This document shows positions 13,001 through 22,229 of a stretch of 64,000 bases of DNA, one piece after another. The position numbers and the translations under genes were made by a program. Below the pieces are notes generated by a model. It made no database searches and had not been told where the DNA came from. It saw nothing but the letters and a program-made list of their open reading frames with translations. This stretch comes from Haliclystus octoradiatus. Taxonomy: Eukaryota > Cnidaria > Staurozoa > Stauromedusae > Haliclystidae. Location of the stretch: assembly GCA_916610825.1 (NCBI GenBank), contig OU744447.1:942146-1006145 (forward strand). The letters run 5' to 3'. Position 1 is the stretch's first letter; every line of letters starts with the position of its first letter.

Positions 13001-16000
13001 ATAGACTCCTTAAATGCCAAGGGCATGATTCCCCTTGAAGCAATGTCAGCTGGATTCAATTTTCCAGGACAGTGGTGCCATTGATCAGGGAAAGTGCTAG
13101 ATGAAATTTCACTTATTCTATTTGCTACATAAACAGGAAAGCGTCTGCTAGAATTTCTAATGTAGGCAAGAGTTGTCATGGAGTCACTCCAGAAATGAAA
13201 CTTATCTACTTTCATGCGCAATTCAGGTTTGATTTGATTGATTGTCCTTACCGCTAATGTAGCTGCATGTAGTTCCAGACGTGGGATGGTTACTGACTTG
13301 ATCGGAGCACAGCGTGAGCGAGCAAAAAGAAACCTGCAAAATACTCCAGAATCAACATTAATTTTTCCCTCCCCCCTTTCTAATTTACGATCAACTCTTA
13401 CATAACTAACAACACCTATCCCGTCTTGACTTGCGTCACAGAAGGTGTGAATACTAACAGAGCTATGTGAAGATAATACATCAGGGCCTTTCAAACATCT
13501 TGGGTAAGACACTTTAGATAAGGATGCTAAACCATCCAACCATTCTTTCCACTCTGACGCTTGGTCAGGTGGTAGTGGTTCGTCCCAGTCGATCTTCAAT
13601 GCCCACAGGGAACGCATAATTAATTTGGGAACTAAGTATATTGGTGAAAGAAATCCATCAGGGGAAAACATAGAACTAATTAAGGAAAGGATTCCTCGTT
13701 TCGTGTCAGTAACTTCTAGCTTTGATGGTAATTCAAATTGAAGGATATCTTGTTTAATGTCCCAGACAACACCTAAAGTTCTTTGAGAAGCATCTTCCCC
13801 TAAATCTAATTTGACCTGGGTGGCAGATTTATCAACATCAGGAATATGTTTTAAAACAGATGGTGCATTTGTTATCCATTTGGTCAAAACAAAACCAAAA
13901 TTTTGCAATAAAACATACAATTTAGACACAACCTCATTCATTATTAGTAAATCATCAGATGAGTAAAGGAAATCATCGACATAAAAGTTGTCCCTTATGG
14001 CTGCTTTAATGTTTGGATCCTCCACAAAGTTGGCAATACTGCGCAAAGCTTCATTTGCAACAGTTGGGGAACTAATTGCCCCAAAAACATGAACAAGCAT
14101 TTTAAATACTGCAGGTTTTGAAAAATCATTATCTAAAAACCAAAGAAAACGAAAGGCGTCTGTGTGTTCTGGCGTTACTTTTATACAATGAAACATGCCT
14201 TTGATATCACTGAGGACACAGAATCGATTTTCTCTGAAGCGCAACAGACATCCTACAAGTGAATTTAACAAATCAGGACCAGACAAAAGATGGTCATTTA
14301 ATGATTGTTGTCGAAATTTACATGCAGCGTCAAAAACTATTCTCAGCTTATCTGGTTTACGTGGATGAAAAACAGCAAAATGGGGTAAATAATGTGTATA
14401 ACGAGAACTTAAAGACGGATCTTGAACTAGAGCTGCACAACCATCATTGATATATCCTTGCATCACCTTACAGTAATCTTCCTTGAACTTAGGATCAAAT
14501 TCAAATTTTCTAACTAATGAAGACAAACGTTTCTTGGCAACTATTTCGTTATTTTGTAACCCTGTAAAATCTTTTTTCCATAAAAGATCGGCTTGAAAAT
14601 GCCCTTCTACAACTTTTAACGAGCTCTTCAAATTTTGTATAGCAAAAAGATCATCTTGGGAGTATGGCTTATCCAAACCAAAATATTCCTCTGACAGATC
14701 ACCCGCGTTCCAAAAGGATTGTAGGGTTGGAGTTTCTAAATTATTGGCAATCACATTAATTCCACCAGAAGAACTTAAATTTTTGCAACTACTTTCCCCT
14801 CCTAAAAGAGAACACCCTAAAGGCGTTTTTATGACAATTGGCTCCTTAGTAGAGCTTCCATTTATGGTTTCTGTTGGAAGGATGAGATCACTGTGATCGG
14901 CTCCAATCAGCATATCTAGGCGTCCCTGAGCAAAATTAGAAACATGCTCTGCGATATGGGGAAGGGATTTTATAGAAGGAGGAATGTTGGAAATATAAGG
15001 TAAAAATAATCCTTTCACGGATGCAACATTGGTCAATCGAAAACAATTTTTGGTCAAAGATTTTACTGGGACTGTAACCCGTTCACACTGTTGAACAGTT
15101 TTGGTATTGGACACAGTATTGAAATTCAACGTGTCAACATGTCCTTCAATTCCTAATTTTTGGCATATAGATGCATTTATTAATGTAAATTGACTTCCTG
15201 TGTCAAGCAATGCATTTACTTGAGTGGATCCATTTGGTCCGATTACATCTAAAACAACAACAGGTAATAGTACTTTTGCACTGTCTGCTAACGAAGTATG
15301 AATAGTATTGGTGACTGCTGCAGGTGCAGTCTGAACAAAGGTTGGAGCATTTTTGTGTAAAAACGTATGATGCCTTCTATTGCAGATGGAACATATTGTT
15401 CGTGAAAAACATCGCTGGCTAAAATGACCAGGGGAAAAGCAGCGAAAACATAGCTGATTATCTTTTAAAGTTTTGATTATTTCATCTTGCGATAAACCAG
15501 TATTTGGGCAGTTTCGAGATTTATGATTTTGATCACAAAATACACAAAAAGGGTTATTACTACTTGAAGAATTTTGATTGGTGGTAACATTTATTGAAGA
15601 AATATTTTTGGAAGGATGTACCGTTGCTTTGTGACTTAAACGTGACCATACTGGATCATTGACAAAATCTGTCTCCTTTTCCATGAATAAAACCAAATCA
15701 TGAAAAGTGGCCAAAGTTTTTTGTGAATTGTTCAGTTTTCGCCAACGATACTGAGCATGTTCAGGCAGACGATCTATAATTTTCAAAAGCGTGGATGTAG
15801 AATTTACATCATTATTATATTTCAATCTATCGAAGGTGGAAGAAGCAGCTAATAATTGATGATAAAGCCGTTCTACTTCTAGCGGAAATTTATACGACAC
15901 TGGCTCATCAATACAAAGTAAATCTAAATGTGCTCTAGCAATTTTGTGTGAGTTTCCATACAATTTGTCTAATGTTGATAAAGCTGTTGCATACCCTTCA

Positions 16001-19000
16001 TCATCACGAGGCAATGAGTTTACGGATGACAAGGCATTTTGTGATAAATGTGATACTAAATGATGGAATTTTGTTGCAGAACTTAACGTATGCCTACTAT
16101 CAACCTGTGCTTTAAAGGAAGAAATAAAATCTTGATATTGAATGGCTATACCAGAAAACGTGGGAAGCTTGATTTGCATTTCAGATAACGCATCTGCAAT
16201 TGATGCTAAAATTGACTCGCTTTTATTAGTTGTTAACACATTTGTTTGATCTAAAGGAGCGCCGCCTTTGTTGACATGGTGTCGCTTAATTTTTCTACTT
16301 GACGGTGTTTGTTTGCTTACTGAAGGCAAATTGCTAGGATTTCTAGGAACTGCAGATTTATTTCGCATCTCGTCGGAATCAGAATATTGACGAGCCTGAT
16401 TTACGAAAGAACTTGTTAACCCTGGTGACTCAGGAGTCACTGAATGTAATAAATCGATAGTTTGATAAAATAGTGCCTCCCTATGAATGTATTGCTCACT
16501 TATTTCTACAGAAATATCGGTAGGAGATTCGTGGGCTAAAGAGTACGTCGCATTAGTTAAACTTGAAAACAAACGCTCTAACCTGGTAATCATGTATTTT
16601 CTTGTTGCTGAATTTACTTTGGAAACATTCCTAGCGGCTTGTGCGATCGCATGATCAAATTCGTTTGCTTCCCGAAGAAAGTCGTCTGAACTCACCGAGT
16701 ACATTTCTGCTTTTGCTTTACTTTTGCTCATGCTGTGCCAACCAAGCCAGACCAAATTATTACCACGTACTGGAACCTAACAAAATAAAATAAACACAAA
16801 AGCAGAACAAAGAAGCATTGTTTTGGGCATCTAGCCTGGTTGTAGACCTAAATGCTGATATCAGGCCAAAGTCGTCAAAAGATCAGAGAAAATCAGATTG
16901 ATATCCCACACAGAATATACTATATCTTTACTAAGCTATGCGGCATAGACTTATATTATGTTCTTAAGCATCAAAGTCTGCAGCCAATGAGCAAAACAAC
17001 ACAATACGCTAGCAAAAATAATTTAAAAAGTTGAGTAAATATTATTGAAGAATCGTGCCAATAAGCAAGAGGGCCGATATATATATATCACGATTAAAGT
17101 CAAACGATCGGAAACAAAGGAATATTCAAAGAGAAGATGTCTACTAAATAAACAAAAAACTAATTCAGAAAGTAAAAAGAAACTTGAAAATGCGTTATAT
17201 TCTAATGCGTAATTTAATTGTAAAAAACACAAAGAAAACTGATCAAAAAATTGCGTTCTATTCTAAAGTGCTTTCAATGCACAAAAGAAAACTCTAGGAT
17301 TGTTTCAATCCCTGATCTAATCTGAGATACAGGCTAATAGAAACGGCGTTCTGTTTTTGTCTAGTATGCTAAAAGACAAACTAAAATAACTACTCAAGGA
17401 GTGCTAACAAATAAGCACAAAAAAAACTTACCACTGATTCAGGTTCCTTCGACGGACCATGTTATTGAGATAATTGCTTTGCTTTCCAAAGCCTAACGTT
17501 GACTTCAGAGGACTGTAACTGTATTTGACTGTCCGCTTGAGACCGCAAGAACAACAAGACAAGAAGTAGGCCAAGAGAAAACTACAGCGTATAATTTTAA
17601 TAACAATCTATTACGACCGTACTATGTGGCCCCAAGACGAACAGTGGATGGGAAGTGTAGCACAAGATTAGTTAAAACACAGCAATGATTACAAGTTGAC
17701 CAATCACAATACAGACACTCAATATAACACTAAATTAGGGCAACAGACAAATAACCATTAGTGAATTGACAACATGACAGGAACTATGACAGTGAATGTG
17801 AAACAGTTTGACATGTGCTGTATGACCGTATGACAATATTAATGTTACTATGGTGATGACAAAGACAATGTGAATTAACAAGTTACCATGACAACAAATA
17901 TGGTAAATTAGTTTCTACATGCATGTTCATACAAATTGAACATGTTCTTAAAACTAGACAAAAGGCTGTAATGCACAGACATTAACGTTATTAATGTTTT
18001 GGTCTGTGACGCAGGCTAGTTCCCAGGAGGCCAGCAGCCCAGCACGAATCCTGATTGTTTGCAATTATTAAGATTGTTTTTTAGGTAAAATTATGGTTTT
18101 TATAATTTAGACCTTCAAATTGTTTTGAAATTCATACCACCATTCTTTCACAGTAAGTCAAATTTCAGAAATGTTGGTAACATTTCTTCAAAATGATGAA
18201 TTATTCGTTCTCAATCTAACATCTTGGTTTCTGAACATTAAAAGATTGTGACACTCTGCTAAGGTTTGGTTGGGCAGATTGATGGGGCAGAGGGATGCGC
18301 TAGATAGTAGATCGCTAGAGCACATATATGGAATCAACCTATTATTTAACATGGCATTTTTCAAGTGATATCTTTCAAGCGTTTTAGGCTGTACCGACAT
18401 ACACAAGATCCTACATTGTTATTCGATTGTTAAACATTCTATTTCAAGATCCTTTGCTTCCCTTCTTATGTGCAGGTTGCTGAAATGAAAAATTGTAATC
18501 ATTGTCTATTCTTTGAAATGAGGCGTCGAACTGACCTATTTATGTGGTAAGTCTCTCAGTTGAAGAAAAATATCTTTTCTTCTTACTTTAAACTCATTTT
18601 TATCACATTTACAATATGAATGTCTGATGTTTTGTGTTAATTCATCATATTTCATTTTAGGATGTCAAGCATTCCACATGGACCGTCTGTAAAGTTTGTC
18701 GTTGAAAATGGTGAGATTCAATGTCATTATTATTCAAACTCCTCACTATTAAGCTTTTATTGGGCTCTTCCAAAGATATGAGATGTTCCATCCAAAGCGG
18801 TTTTACCCTGTACCCCCAGGCACTAGAAGCACATGATTTAGGTCCACGGTTTTGGATAGGCTCCACTTTCAAATTATGTGTGCGATTTTCAACTTTTTAA
18901 AAGAAATTTACAAATAATAAAATATTAAATGACTAAAATATTGGGAAACTATATTACACCCACTGCTGTTATTTTAAATGTTGAATCTTTAACTGGTGCA

Positions 19001-22000
19001 GTATGTTAGTATTTAGTATAGATTATAGGAAGTTTTGAAGCTATTTTATAGGGGTCCTTAAATCAAAGGGGAACCAAGATCTTGAATCCCCATATATTGC
19101 AGGACCAAAGATAAGTCCTGGTCACATGGTTTCAATAAATTTTGTACAGAAGAATTTTGGATGGATTAAAAATATATAAAAATGAAATAGTAAGAGTATT
19201 GCATAATAATTTATTTGGTAGTTTTGAAGAAATTATGCGAAACAACAGTTACAAAATGTTACAATGGTAGTCATATGTATTGTCATATCTATATGCTAAT
19301 AATTGTACATAATTGCGAGGGCAGAAGATTGATATCATAATTAACTGATTATATTTATTATAGTTCATACTATGGACGAACTCAAATTGACTGGAAACTG
19401 TTTGAAGGGTTCAAGACCTTTACTGTCATTTGATAGCGTAAGTAGAAATATTTAGTTATGTAAGTTTAAACCCTTCATCTGAAATCCTTAACATCACAAT
19501 AATTTGGCTGAGTTGCTTGGTTGGTGGGAGGTTGGCAGCAAAGTACAACAGCTAGTTGAGCAATAGCACACCTGACACCACCAACCAAGCTCCAGTCACA
19601 CTGCTAAGTCAGTGGAATTCCTAGATACACTTAACCTTTGTCAACCAAAAAAGCTTGGGAAAGTAAACAATGAACAGCCTACAAATATCAGCAGCACATA
19701 AATCAACCACGTCAACAAATACAATAACAACAACATTACAATTGTGTTTATATACAAACTTGACATCATTTGTCTTTGATATAACAGATCATAGGCATAC
19801 ATGCAATCACAGATCAAACAAGCCATCAATACGCATAAACCCTCGTTGACTTTCCTAAACCATTCAGCGGTGCGTTGAAGCAAAGAAAGAGCAGGTATCA
19901 CCCTGAGCCGCACTGATAACTAGCTTAATCTAGGGGTCCTAGGAAGAAGGAACTGACAGGGTCAATGGTCATGCTGTTACATGTGCTCAATTCAACACTA
20001 AGGCAGATTGGTTGTCTATAAGAAGACTCTGTGCCATTTAACAGGAGAGCTTGCACAGGGATTCAAAGATAGTGTTTAACCTCAGTAAAATTTCATTTTA
20101 CTACAAAAAAAGCATACTTTTATGTATTTATGTTCTGCATATTTAAATTGTCAAATGTCTGATTGAAACAGTGGATGAGCCCAGATGGCAGATCAATCGG
20201 TCTTGAGATCTGATCAAATATGATCAACTGTAGTTCAAATCCCCCGAAGGTCAACTCAGCCTTGGCTTTATCTATAAACATCAAATCATCATCATCTTCT
20301 GGTGGTGGGTGGAGTGATCCAGAGAAAGTCAGTATGAGTAGAAGCAACGTATCACTGTGCTTAACAATCAAGGCCTATCTGCCTGAAATTTGTCGAGATC
20401 AGTCGAAAATGAATGCTGAGATCAGTACAGAGCATTCACAATCATTGTTCTTAGCAAAAAAAAGCCACTCCTCTAGAAGTTGAAGAATGTCAAGGGCGCC
20501 TTCAATTCGGCAATACCTTCTCAACTACTTTCTTCTACTTAAATATATGATTGATTAAAATGTTTTCATTTCAATTTAGACGTTTGACGCATCACCCCAT
20601 TACAAATTGTTGAAAGAAATGTTCACTCAGACGTTTGGTACGCCTCATCGACATCCAAAAATTAAACCGTTCTGCGACAGAGTCATGAACTTCGCCATAT
20701 TGGATAACAGGATTTGGATAAGGAATTTCCAGGTACAGTGAAACCTGTATATAACAACCAGCTATGAGAGGTAGATAAACTGACCATTAGATGCAGGTGG
20801 CCTTTATATGCAGGGTTATTTCAATAGAAATAATTATTTTGGATATTGCAAAAGTGACCACTATAGACAGGTGGCCGCTTTATAGAGGTGGCCGTTACAA
20901 CAGGTTTGACTGTATTTGTTATTCTTTTAGTTTTTATTGTATTCTCCTTCTTCTCTGAGATGTATGGAATGTGGCTATTAAATATGTATCATTTTATTTT
21001 AACGCTGCATCATATCACTCCTTAACAAGAATTGTTGTGTTATTATTTTAGATTGTCAATCAAAGTGACATGTCATTGGCCGAAGTAGGTAAGCAAATGC
21101 CGATATTAATTTTTATTCTCAAATCTATTTTCTCAATCTCAACAGAGCATTATTAATACACTTTGATAGTCAAACTTTGTGTGTTGCAAAACGTTGAGCC
21201 ATTCTTTGGTTGAAATCGGTCGTATGACTCAATCGTATCTGAAGACAACAAGGATATGCTCTCTGTGAACTTCAGGGGTTGGTTTTGCAAACAACAGATA
21301 ATTAATTAAATTGCTTATATAAATAAAAATGACATTTAAATTTATCTTTGTTGCTTGCAATTATTTTGTTTGAAATCGTTGAATAAAATTTTTCAAAAAT
21401 ATTGTTTGAGAATAATTTACAGGTTATCCTATCCTAAGTTAGGCCAGAAAAGGCAATGATGGTCAAGAGCAAACAAGCCAACAATCAGATAATCCACACC
21501 TATGACTCTGAGTTTTTTAATTACGAATTGTAATCTATAAAACATTAAAACTTTGATGCTTGGCTGGTACAAATAATAAAACAGTTTATTTAATTATTGT
21601 TTGGATGATGTAAAATTGTTCAATCTGAATAAAGTTTTACCTCTGGCCTTACCATGATGCTAACTTATCCTTCTGTCCATCATTCAATTACCACAAGGGT
21701 GCACTCCTTGACATAAGAAAGATCTGTTAAATATGTACAGCAGTACCTTTGAAACAACCAGAATAGGAATTGCAGATAAATCCAGAGGGGACAATTCAAA
21801 ACCAACTACTGTAGTTTCCACTCAGTACTAAACTTTGTTTTGCTTCTTTGGCTTTTAGGACCTCGCTTTGTCTTGAATGTAATTCGAATCTTCAATGGCA
21901 GTTTTGGTGGCTCAACACTTTACGAAAATCCACATTATGTTTCTCCTCATCAGGTAATGAAGTCAACAAGCTTGTTTTATCTATTATTTTATCATTGTAT

Positions 22001-22229
22001 ACAATTCTATTGAATATATTAGTTATAATTTCAAGCTTAATTTTTTGTGTCTATATTTTCGTAGCATCGCCGTGATCTCAAAAAGAAAGCATCGTTACGT
22101 TACAGACAAAAGGTACAAGAAAGGAAAGATTACGTTACAAGAATGGAAGAACTCACAGCTCCTGTAACGAATGAAATAGATGATGTCTTTCACACCGTCA
22201 CTCAAGCAGATTTACAAGAAGCTAAATGA
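7095..22229 (+). CDS. BRIX1: Ribosome biogenesis protein BRX1 (Brix domain), 11 exons
   Basis: Exons are 7095-7154, 8511-8566, 9790-9842, 10364-10407, 18476-18546, 18661-18710, 19364-19437, 20580-20732, 21052-21088, 21859-21953 and 22065-22229. All joins keep phase and give 285 residues (yeast Brx1 about 291, human about 353). BRX1 is a nucleolar factor needed for 60S subunit assembly. Recognisable blocks in order are GWINKQRVLVF, RGINFRARHLM, SLLPHSRA, LDRKDKLI, MKNCNHC, IPHGPSVKFVVEN, ELKLTGNCLKGSRPLLSF, DNRIWIRNFQ, GPRFVLNVIRIFNGSFGG, TLYENPHYVSP and a basic coiled tail (HRRDLKKKASLRYRQK). The usual SSRGI motif reads CQRGI here. Intron 4 holds a complete antisense Pao retrotransposon and intron 8 starts inside a MITE, yet every exon is intact. 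A polyadenylation-type AATAAA lies at 22411-22416. Confidence 0.94.
7465..8170 (+). mobile_element. Decayed non-LTR retrotransposon (LINE) reverse-transcriptase fragment
   Basis: In BRX1 intron 1, broken frames spell reverse-transcriptase landmarks of CR1/L2/Jockey-type LINEs: RPLSVLPILSKVLEKIVHEQ, YQFAFRQRHSTT, LDLKKAFDTVNHQ, AYVNDRAQT, SGVPQGSILGPSLFILY and a YADA catalytic remnant. Frameshifts and stops interrupt all frames, so it cannot be active. Part of the segment has been tandemly triplicated (7889-8095). Confidence 0.8.
7889..8095 (+). repeat. Tandem triplication of a 67-70 bp unit inside the LINE remnant
   Basis: Three consecutive copies begin ATTTTGGGACCTTCACTG and end GAGCACTGTAGTAT. 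They differ by a few bases, such as a 3-base TTG insertion after TATTC in the first copy. The unit includes the sequence just after the LINE GVPQGS motif. Confidence 0.9.
8807..9173. mobile_element. Non-autonomous hAT-like MITE with 8-bp target duplication
   Basis: A 367-bp element lies in BRX1 intron 2. The left end reads CAGAGGTGTACAGGAGCC and the right end, reversed, reads CAGAAGTGTATGGAGTCG. It is flanked on both sides by the perfect 8-bp repeat GCATAGGG (8799-8806 and 9174-9181). The interior is rich in GGAGTC / GACTCC subterminal repeats. CAG-type ends plus 8-bp duplications are the hAT superfamily signature. It has no transposase frame; open frames crossing it (8689-8895, 8941-9387) are incidental. 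Confidence 0.85.
10649..11108 (-). repeat. 3' LTR of the Pao element
   Basis: This 460-bp long terminal repeat appears identical by eye to 17460-17919. On the element strand it starts TGTAGAAACTAA and ends CAATAACA. Confidence 0.95.
11278..16755 (-). CDS. Pao/BEL gag-pol polyprotein, intact
   Basis: One frame of 1825 codons encodes the full retrotransposon polyprotein. Domains in order (approximate residues) are: the DUF1759 gag region starting LPTFSG (193-335); zinc-knuckle cysteines CVFC, CFRC-x4-H-x4-C and CSIC (404-464); the aspartic protease of Pao type with LLDTGSQ (about 518); reverse transcriptase with KLRIVFDA and the catalytic FYVDDF (about 924); RNase H with FCDAS, LELHAATLA and FWSDS (about 1100-1190); the integrase H2C2 finger (about 1456-1505) and DDE core (VDYFG about 1533, SDNGTNF about 1595, GGAWERL about 1644); and a C-terminal DUF5641-type tail (WRKSQALADSFWTKW). 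All catalytic residues are present. No env frame was seen. Between RNase H and integrase, the 8-residue unit VKNVVVSN recurs three times. The leader from the 5' LTR to the first Met is about 700 bp. Confidence 0.96.
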   Translation of the reverse strand: MVWLGWHSMSKSKAKAEMYSVSSDDFLREANEFDHAIAQAARNVSKVNSATRKYMITRLERLFSSLTNATYSLAHESPTDISVEISEQYIHREALFYQTIDLLHSVTPESPGLTSSFVNQARQYSDSDEMRNKSAVPRNPSNLPSVSKQTPSSRKIKRHHVNKGGAPLDQTNVLTTNKSESILASIADALSEMQIKLPTFSGIAIQYQDFISSFKAQVDSRHTLSSATKFHHLVSHLSQNALSSVNSLPRDDEGYATALSTLDKLYGNSHKIARAHLDLLCIDEPVSYKFPLEVERLYHQLLAASSTFDRLKYNNDVNSTSTLLKIIDRLPEHAQYRWRKLNNSQKTLATFHDLVLFMEKETDFVNDPVWSRLSHKATVHPSKNISSINVTTNQNSSSSNNPFCVFCDQNHKSRNCPNTGLSQDEIIKTLKDNQLCFRCFSPGHFSQRCFSRTICSICNRRHHTFLHKNAPTFVQTAPAAVTNTIHTSLADSAKVLLPVVVLDVIGPNGSTQVNALLDTGSQFTLINASICQKLGIEGHVDTLNFNTVSNTKTVQQCERVTVPVKSLTKNCFRLTNVASVKGLFLPYISNIPPSIKSLPHIAEHVSNFAQGRLDMLIGADHSDLILPTETINGSSTKEPIVIKTPLGCSLLGGESSCKNLSSSGGINVIANNLETPTLQSFWNAGDLSEEYFGLDKPYSQDDLFAIQNLKSSLKVVEGHFQADLLWKKDFTGLQNNEIVAKKRLSSLVRKFEFDPKFKEDYCKVMQGYINDGCAALVQDPSLSSRYTHYLPHFAVFHPRKPDKLRIVFDAACKFRQQSLNDHLLSGPDLLNSLVGCLLRFRENRFCVLSDIKGMFHCIKVTPEHTDAFRFLWFLDNDFSKPAVFKMLVHVFGAISSPTVANEALRSIANFVEDPNIKAAIRDNFYVDDFLYSSDDLLIMNEVVSKLYVLLQNFGFVLTKWITNAPSVLKHIPDVDKSATQVKLDLGEDASQRTLGVVWDIKQDILQFELPSKLEVTDTKRGILSLISSMFSPDGFLSPIYLVPKLIMRSLWALKIDWDEPLPPDQASEWKEWLDGLASLSKVSYPRCLKGPDVLSSHSSVSIHTFCDASQDGIGVVSYVRVDRKLERGEGKINVDSGVFCRFLFARSRCAPIKSVTIPRLELHAATLAVRTINQIKPELRMKVDKFHFWSDSMTTLAYIRNSSRRFPVYVANRISEISSSTFPDQWHHCPGKLNPADIASRGIMPLAFKESMWTEGPDFLKLDESLWPSLPSKTIDKAEIEQLSNAVTNIVSIDSDNPIASLICKTRSFFKLICIVARVLMFISNCKNSVKTNNLSNNSYNLRNRNVKNVVVSNVKNVVVSNVKNVVVSNVDVLTDNLLLESKSVVVKCEQLKAYPKEISALKNKSKIPVNSKILLLNPFLDDRGIIRVGGRLENSNLPYDVKHPILIPKQSFLVNSIVEDAHLSLKHTGVMCIVNFIRQHFWIPSLTSKVKQRAHACIPCQKLHGRRMEQFMAPLPHDRLIQTFPFDVTGVDYFGPFYVKVLRSTVKYWGCIFTCMSIRAVHLETSSSLDTDRFICVLRRFLARRGKPSKIISDNGTNFVGAETELKVAISNWDQNRVSQFLLSSGITWKFNPAGAPHHGGAWERLIRSVKHCLKTVLGNRSYDLETLQTLLTEVEAVLNCRPLTVLSNDPLDLDPLTPNHLLLLRNGVSQPPGTFDDSDMILRKRWRKSQALADSFWTKWSQEYVTLLQARQKWKTSKPNIQVGDLVLVMDDNLVRSQYPMGVVIDAPDGKDGLVRQVKIKTATGQLVRPLTKICLLEGQPCK
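12640..12725 (-). repeat. 24-bp in-frame tandem repeat in Pao pol linker
   Basis: About three perfect copies of a 24-bp unit (plus strand AACATTTGAAACAACAACAT with its neighbour bases) encode repeated VKNVVVSN between the RNase H and integrase domains. Confidence 0.9.
17437..17459 (-). other. Primer-binding site of the Pao element
   Basis: On the element strand, TGGTCCGTCGAAGGAACC follows the 5' LTR directly. It would pair with a tRNA 3' end of the form GGTTCCTTCGACGGACCA. The priming tRNA was not identified. Confidence 0.7.
17460..17919 (-). repeat. 5' LTR of the Pao element
   Basis: This 460-bp copy shows no difference from 10649-11108 in a line-by-line reading. It should hold the element promoter. 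Confidence 0.95.
20163..20310 (+). repeat. SINE-like repeat, copy 1
   Basis: In BRX1 intron 7, the run GATCTGATCAAATATGATCA, GTTCAAATCCC (tRNA B-box-like) and GAAGGTCAACTCAGCC ends in ATCATCATCATC. A diverged inverted copy is at 22785-22900. The AAGGTC-ACTCAGCC core resembles tRNA-SINEs known from deuterostomes. A longer frame across it is incidental. Confidence 0.6.
20736..20912. mobile_element. Mariner-like MITE at a BRX1 splice donor
   Basis: This 177-bp element has CAGTGAAACCTGT at the left and ACAGGTTTGACTG at the right, which are inverted copies of each other with one mismatch. Both ends are flanked by TA (20734-20735, 20913-20914), as for Tc1/mariner elements. Relatives lie at 44435, 56146 and 60507. 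The left TA overlaps the T of the exon 8 donor GT (20733-20734), so the donor sequence GTACAGTG is partly supplied by the transposon. Confidence 0.85.

Larger units (their letters stand above)
10644..17924 (-). mobile_element. Complete Pao/BEL LTR retrotransposon
   Basis: LTR-to-LTR the element is 10649-17919, oriented minus, and flanked by the 5-bp target repeat TGCAT (10644-10648 and 17920-17924). Both LTRs are 460 bp with TG...CA ends. A polypurine tract (ATGGTGGGGAG, minus strand) abuts the 3' LTR at 11109. A primer-binding site beginning TGG adjoins the 5' LTR at 17459. The interior is one long gag-pol frame. It lies antisense in BRX1 intron 4 and adds 7.3 kb to that intron. Apparently identical LTRs and an unbroken frame indicate a very recent insertion. 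Confidence 0.97.

Noticed and set aside
11535-14450. Several plus-strand frames of 60-110 codons
   Set aside because: They lie opposite the Pao gag-pol frame and show no family features.
19641-19913. 90-codon minus frame with hydrophobic end
   Set aside because: It lies in BRX1 intron 7 on the opposite strand, with no family match, and the hydrophobic run reflects T-rich codons; probably chance or repeat.
20220-20483. 87-codon plus frame in BRX1 intron 7
   Set aside because: It begins in the SINE and includes its ATC tail.
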